A stretch of DNA of 24,274 bases from an uncultured Clostridia bacterium (lineage in GTDB: Bacteria; Bacillota; Clostridia; TANB77; CAG-508): positions 80,277-104,550 of the forward strand of contig CAOXTD010000005.1 in assembly GCA_948560265.1 (NCBI GenBank). The letters are read 5' to 3'. A model generated the notes under the pieces. It was given only the letters and a program-made list of their open reading frames with translations. It was not told where the DNA came from and did no database searches. Position numbers and translations under genes: made by a program. This document shows, piece after piece, positions 22,385-24,274 of the stretch (position 1 is the stretch's first letter; every line of letters starts with the position of its first letter).

Positions 22385-22686
22385 TAAACTTAATATATAT
22401 GTGTTAGTGAAAAACTACTGCGATAGCGTGGCTTTGATATGCGGGGGCTGAGGCTAATTGCGCCGTGAGGGCGCAATGCCTCAGGAGGGGGATAGCTCCC
22501 CTAAACCACAAAAGAAAAAGAGGGAATACCGTTCTATCTAACAAGCGGTATTCCTTGCTGAATATAGCAAGTTAAAAACTGAAAAAAATCATTGGAAGCG
22601 TTGCGGTGGTAAGTAAAAGTTCAGGTTACTTTTTGATTATGCGTTTTTCAATTTCTTTATTGATTTTTACTTTTGGAGGAATATTT
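22385..22686 (+). other. Intergenic origin region with several hairpins
   Basis: About 300 bases without a gene. They hold: a two-part stem at 22448-22484 (CTGAGGC..GCCTCAG outside, TTGCGCC..GGCGCAA inside); AGGGG..CCCCT at 22486-22502; GGAATACCG..CGGTATTCC at 22523-22554; and CTTGCT..AGCAAG at 22554-22571. GC content is much higher than nearby. Such clusters typify inovirus intergenic regions that hold the packaging signal and the plus- and minus-strand origins. Confidence 0.65.
22523..22554 (+). other. Candidate double-strand origin with a Rep_trans-type nick site
   Basis: A 9-bp perfect stem (22523-22531 and 22546-22554) exposes a 14-base loop, TTCTATCTAACAAG. The loop motif TATCTAACA matches, as I recall, the CTAACA nick context of the Tn916 and ICEBs1 relaxases, which belong to the same Rep_trans family as the initiator that begins 133 bases downstream. 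This would place the nick in CT/AACA. Confidence 0.55.
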
Positions 22687-23595
22687 ATGAAATTGGAAAA
22701 TTTATATCATATAAAAGTAAAAGAATATGACAATATAATGTATTCAATAGATATGCTTAGATTAAAAACTTATATTTCTTACTCTAAATTTTCTGAAATA
22801 GAATTTCGTTTTAGCACTTGTTGGAAAAACTATGTTAAGAAAAACTTTAGTTCTTCACAAATAAAAAATTTCTTTTATAACTATGTAATAGAAACAGAAG
22901 AGGGGAATAGTTTTTGGTTTGGATTTTTACATAATTCTGAAAATAGAAAATTTGAACAAAGGAAGAGGGAAGCTTTTACTAATGATGTATATAATTTTAC
23001 TATAGAATTTAATCCTAATAAAGTACGTGATTTTTTCATTTTGTATTATCTTTTTAATCTTTCTAGCGATTGGTATCTTGTGAGTTATGATTTGGCTTTT
23101 GACTTAAAAGTAAATATTTTAGACTTGATTTGGGATATGTCTGGTAAACGTCTTGAACAAATAGATAATAGAGGATATGACGACAAAACCGTTTATCTTG
23201 GTAAAAATGACGGTAGGATAAAAATATATAACAAGAAAAAAGAAAGCAAACTTGAAATAACAGGAGATTTAACGAGAGTGGAACTGAGTAGAAGTGGGGA
23301 AGATTTCGAGATTAGGAAAATAAAGATTTGGAAGTATGACGAACTGTTCCCGTGTATCTATTTGAACAATTATATATATAGTCTTTCTGATTATCAAGAT
23401 AAAACGTTGTTAGCAGTACTTTATGCAATACAAAATGGTTATCCATTGCGTAATTTAACTCGATATATGAGAGATAAAATTAAAAATCTATTAGAAGGTG
23501 GTTATAAGATAAGGTTTAATAGCAAAATAGTAGAAGAATTATTGTTTTCTATTATTACATATTATTTTGCTAATTCTTCAGTAAAGTGGTGGTAA
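22687..23595 (+). CDS. Rolling-circle replication initiator (Rep_trans-like)
   Basis: ATG 22687 is chosen because TTTTGGAGGAA lies just before it; an in-frame GTG at 22606 would extend into the origin region. The 302-residue protein contains the family blocks around DWYLVSYDLAFDLKVNIL, TVYLGKNDGRIKIYNKKKES and GDLTRVELSRSG, the KxxRIYDK...TRxE pattern of Rep_trans (PF02486). These HUH-unrelated, pT181-like initiators nick one strand with a tyrosine. I could not pick out the nucleophile with certainty. It begins 132 bases after the candidate nick hairpin. Confidence 0.75.
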   Translation: MKLENLYHIKVKEYDNIMYSIDMLRLKTYISYSKFSEIEFRFSTCWKNYVKKNFSSSQIKNFFYNYVIETEEGNSFWFGFLHNSENRKFEQRKREAFTNDVYNFTIEFNPNKVRDFFILYYLFNLSSDWYLVSYDLAFDLKVNILDLIWDMSGKRLEQIDNRGYDDKTVYLGKNDGRIKIYNKKKESKLEITGDLTRVELSRSGEDFEIRKIKIWKYDELFPCIYLNNYIYSLSDYQDKTLLAVLYAIQNGYPLRNLTRYMRDKIKNLLEGGYKIRFNSKIVEELLFSIITYYFANSSVKWW

Positions 23596-23596
23596 A

Positions 23597-23788
23597 ATGG
23601 ATATTTTTGATTTTGAATTAAAAAGAGTACGTTTTTATGGAAAATCTGCAGTTGACAGAAGAGCTGCAGTAGATATTCCAATAATTTATTTACAAAAGTT
23701 AAAAATAGACGAAGATCAAAGCTATGTAAAAGTAACATTTAATCATAAGAAAAAACAGATTATTATAGAAAAGAGAGGGGGTGCATAG
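23597..23788 (+). CDS. AbrB/SpoVT-like small DNA-binding protein
   Basis: The 63-residue ORF starts one base after the rep stop and has a GTGGTGG-type site within rep. Residues ~22-60 read RAAVDIPIIYLQKLKIDEDQ then a strand and KKKQIIIEK, the pattern of the swapped-hairpin AbrB fold (R..IP...L..L.I......V.V......I.I.K). It may regulate rep or the phage switch, or be an orphan antitoxin-like protein; no toxin follows. Confidence 0.6.
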   Translation: MDIFDFELKRVRFYGKSAVDRRAAVDIPIIYLQKLKIDEDQSYVKVTFNHKKKQIIIEKRGGA

Positions 23789-23816
23789 TAGACGAGGCAT
23801 TCTTTCTTCTTTTACC

Positions 23817-23848
23817 TTATTGCGCAAAATCAAAGTTTTGCGCAATAA
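23817..23848. repeat. Right attachment site (attR), perfect palindrome with a 6-bp centre
   Basis: Arms of 13 bp (TTATTGCGCAAAA at 23817-23829 and its exact reverse complement at 23836-23848) flank TCAAAG. The left 21 bases repeat attL. Equal arms around a 6-bp spacer resemble a tyrosine-recombinase crossover site such as dif. There is no T-tract, so it is a poor intrinsic terminator. The sequence does not match the Bacillus dif. Confidence 0.7.
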
Positions 23849-23862
23849 GAGATAGGAGTAAA

Positions 23863-23964
23863 TTATACTTTGCGTATAAGTCCTCCTCTACCGCTATTTC
23901 TAGCCATTTTTGAGTATTCTTTATTCTTCTTATTAGAACCCTTTGTTACTCTCTTATTATGCAT
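23863..23964 (-). CDS. Possible 33-residue basic peptide in the right flank
   Basis: An ATG-started ORF reads MHNKRVTKGSNKKNKEYSKM then ARNSGRGGLIRKV. It is highly basic and glycine-containing. An in-frame stop immediately precedes the ATG and no clear ribosome site is seen. It is convergent with the small cysteine gene in the phage-free chromosome. It could be chance. Confidence 0.2.
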   Translation of the reverse strand: MHNKRVTKGSNKKNKEYSKMARNSGRGGLIRKV

Positions 23965-24274
23965 CTAATTGTTATGATTTATCTCGCCCTAATTTGCCTT
24001 CTAAGCCTTTTTATTATTTTAGTCATATAATTTGTTGTTTATAATTTTTCTAATTTTTATAATTGAATTTTTGTTACCTAATATTTTCCTATAAAATTAA
24101 AAAAATTCTCAAATTCTGAATTTAGGTTTTAGAGCTGTTTTTTGAGACATATAACTTGTTGTCTAAAAAATAAAAATGGCTTAAAATCGATTTTAGAGCT
24201 TCGAATTTTAGGCTAAAAATTACATATAAAAGTATTCAAATACAACAGTCGCAAGTATTTGAAAATTTATAAAA
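23965..24274. other. Gene-free AT-rich flank
   Basis: No ORF, tRNA or rRNA was seen. Small palindromes occur (AAAATCGATTTT near 24184; TTCAAATAC at 24235-24243 with GTATTTGAA at 24255-24263). TTTTAGAGCT appears twice, at 24127 and 24191, without wider similarity. It may be an intergenic region before a gene beyond the window. Confidence 0.5.

Larger units (their letters stand above)
16972..23837 (+). mobile_element. Integrated filamentous phage (inovirus)
   Basis: A ~6.9-kb segment is bounded by a 21-bp direct repeat (16972-16992 and 23817-23837). Its content fits an inovirus: repressor switch, small early genes, ssDNA-binding-like protein, short single-helix major coat protein, Zot/pI ATPase, pIII-like adhesin with signal and C-terminal anchor, pVI-like protein, hairpin-rich origin and Rep_trans-type initiator. 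Size and gene order are typical. No integrase or transposase lies inside, so a host tyrosine recombinase is likely borrowed. Three structural genes carry +1 breaks at CGG codons; whether the phage is active depends on how the host reads CGG. Confidence 0.9.

Noticed and set aside
23817..23848. attR palindrome as an intrinsic terminator
   Set aside because: The stem is long but no T-run follows on either strand, and the left half is duplicated at the other phage end, which fits a recombination site better.
24126..24200. GTTTTAGAGCTGT resembles the beginning of type II-A CRISPR repeats, and TTTTAGAGCT recurs 64 bases later
   Set aside because: Similarity ends after ten bases, no third copy or regular spacer is present, and there is no cas gene. 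Chance in AT-rich DNA is likelier.

Overview
The window reads as chromosome from an AT-rich (roughly 30% GC), endospore-forming Gram-positive, most likely an uncultured gut-type Clostridia lineage. The evidence is MurD, SecA with a C-terminal zinc-binding tail, prfB with its autoregulatory CUU-UGA frameshift, the sporulation pair YabP/YabQ next to a DivIC/FtsB-like protein, Rho, and codon choice dominated by A/T-ending codons. I cannot name the species.

Positions 1-16960 are mostly host genes. They are a VanY-type D,D-carboxypeptidase, a cytidylate-kinase-like protein, murD, a proline-rich probable spore protein behind a sigma-K-like promoter, a cysteine-rich CBS protein, an AI-2E/YtvI-type permease (with a +1 frameshift), a YgjV-like membrane protein and a convergent OB-fold-like membrane protein. 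These are followed by secA, a HEPN-like gene abutting secA, a compositionally foreign small gene with 27-bp tandem repeats, prfB, a degenerate DHH/DHHA2 phosphoesterase, an ACT-less aspartokinase, yabP-yabQ-divIC, rho, and a small four-cysteine protein.

Positions 16972-23837 are an integrated filamentous phage (inovirus), bounded by a 21-bp direct repeat that forms part of a palindromic recombinase-type site. It carries a leftward repressor plus DUF2726-like gene and a three-operator switch. The rightward genes are small early genes, an ssDNA-binding-like protein, a major coat protein, a small membrane protein, a Zot-like (pI) ATPase, two more small membrane proteins, a pIII-like adhesin and a pVI-like protein. 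An origin region rich in hairpins follows, then a Rep_trans-type rolling-circle initiator and an AbrB-like small protein. No integrase is present, so integration probably uses a host recombinase. Positions 23849-24274 are right-flank sequence with no convincing gene.

The most striking observation is a codon-level one. Four genes (the host permease and the phage Zot, a small membrane protein and the pIII-like adhesin) are each interrupted by a +1 frameshift, and in all four the zero-frame codon at the break is CGG. By my by-eye scan, in-frame CGG occurs only once elsewhere in credible genes, in the compositionally foreign gene at 10412-10861. More than twenty CGG trinucleotides in other reading phases sit in intact genes. 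This suggests that this bacterium and its phage treat CGG as a +1 frameshifting or four-base codon. A recurrent sequencing artefact or decay remains possible and is testable.
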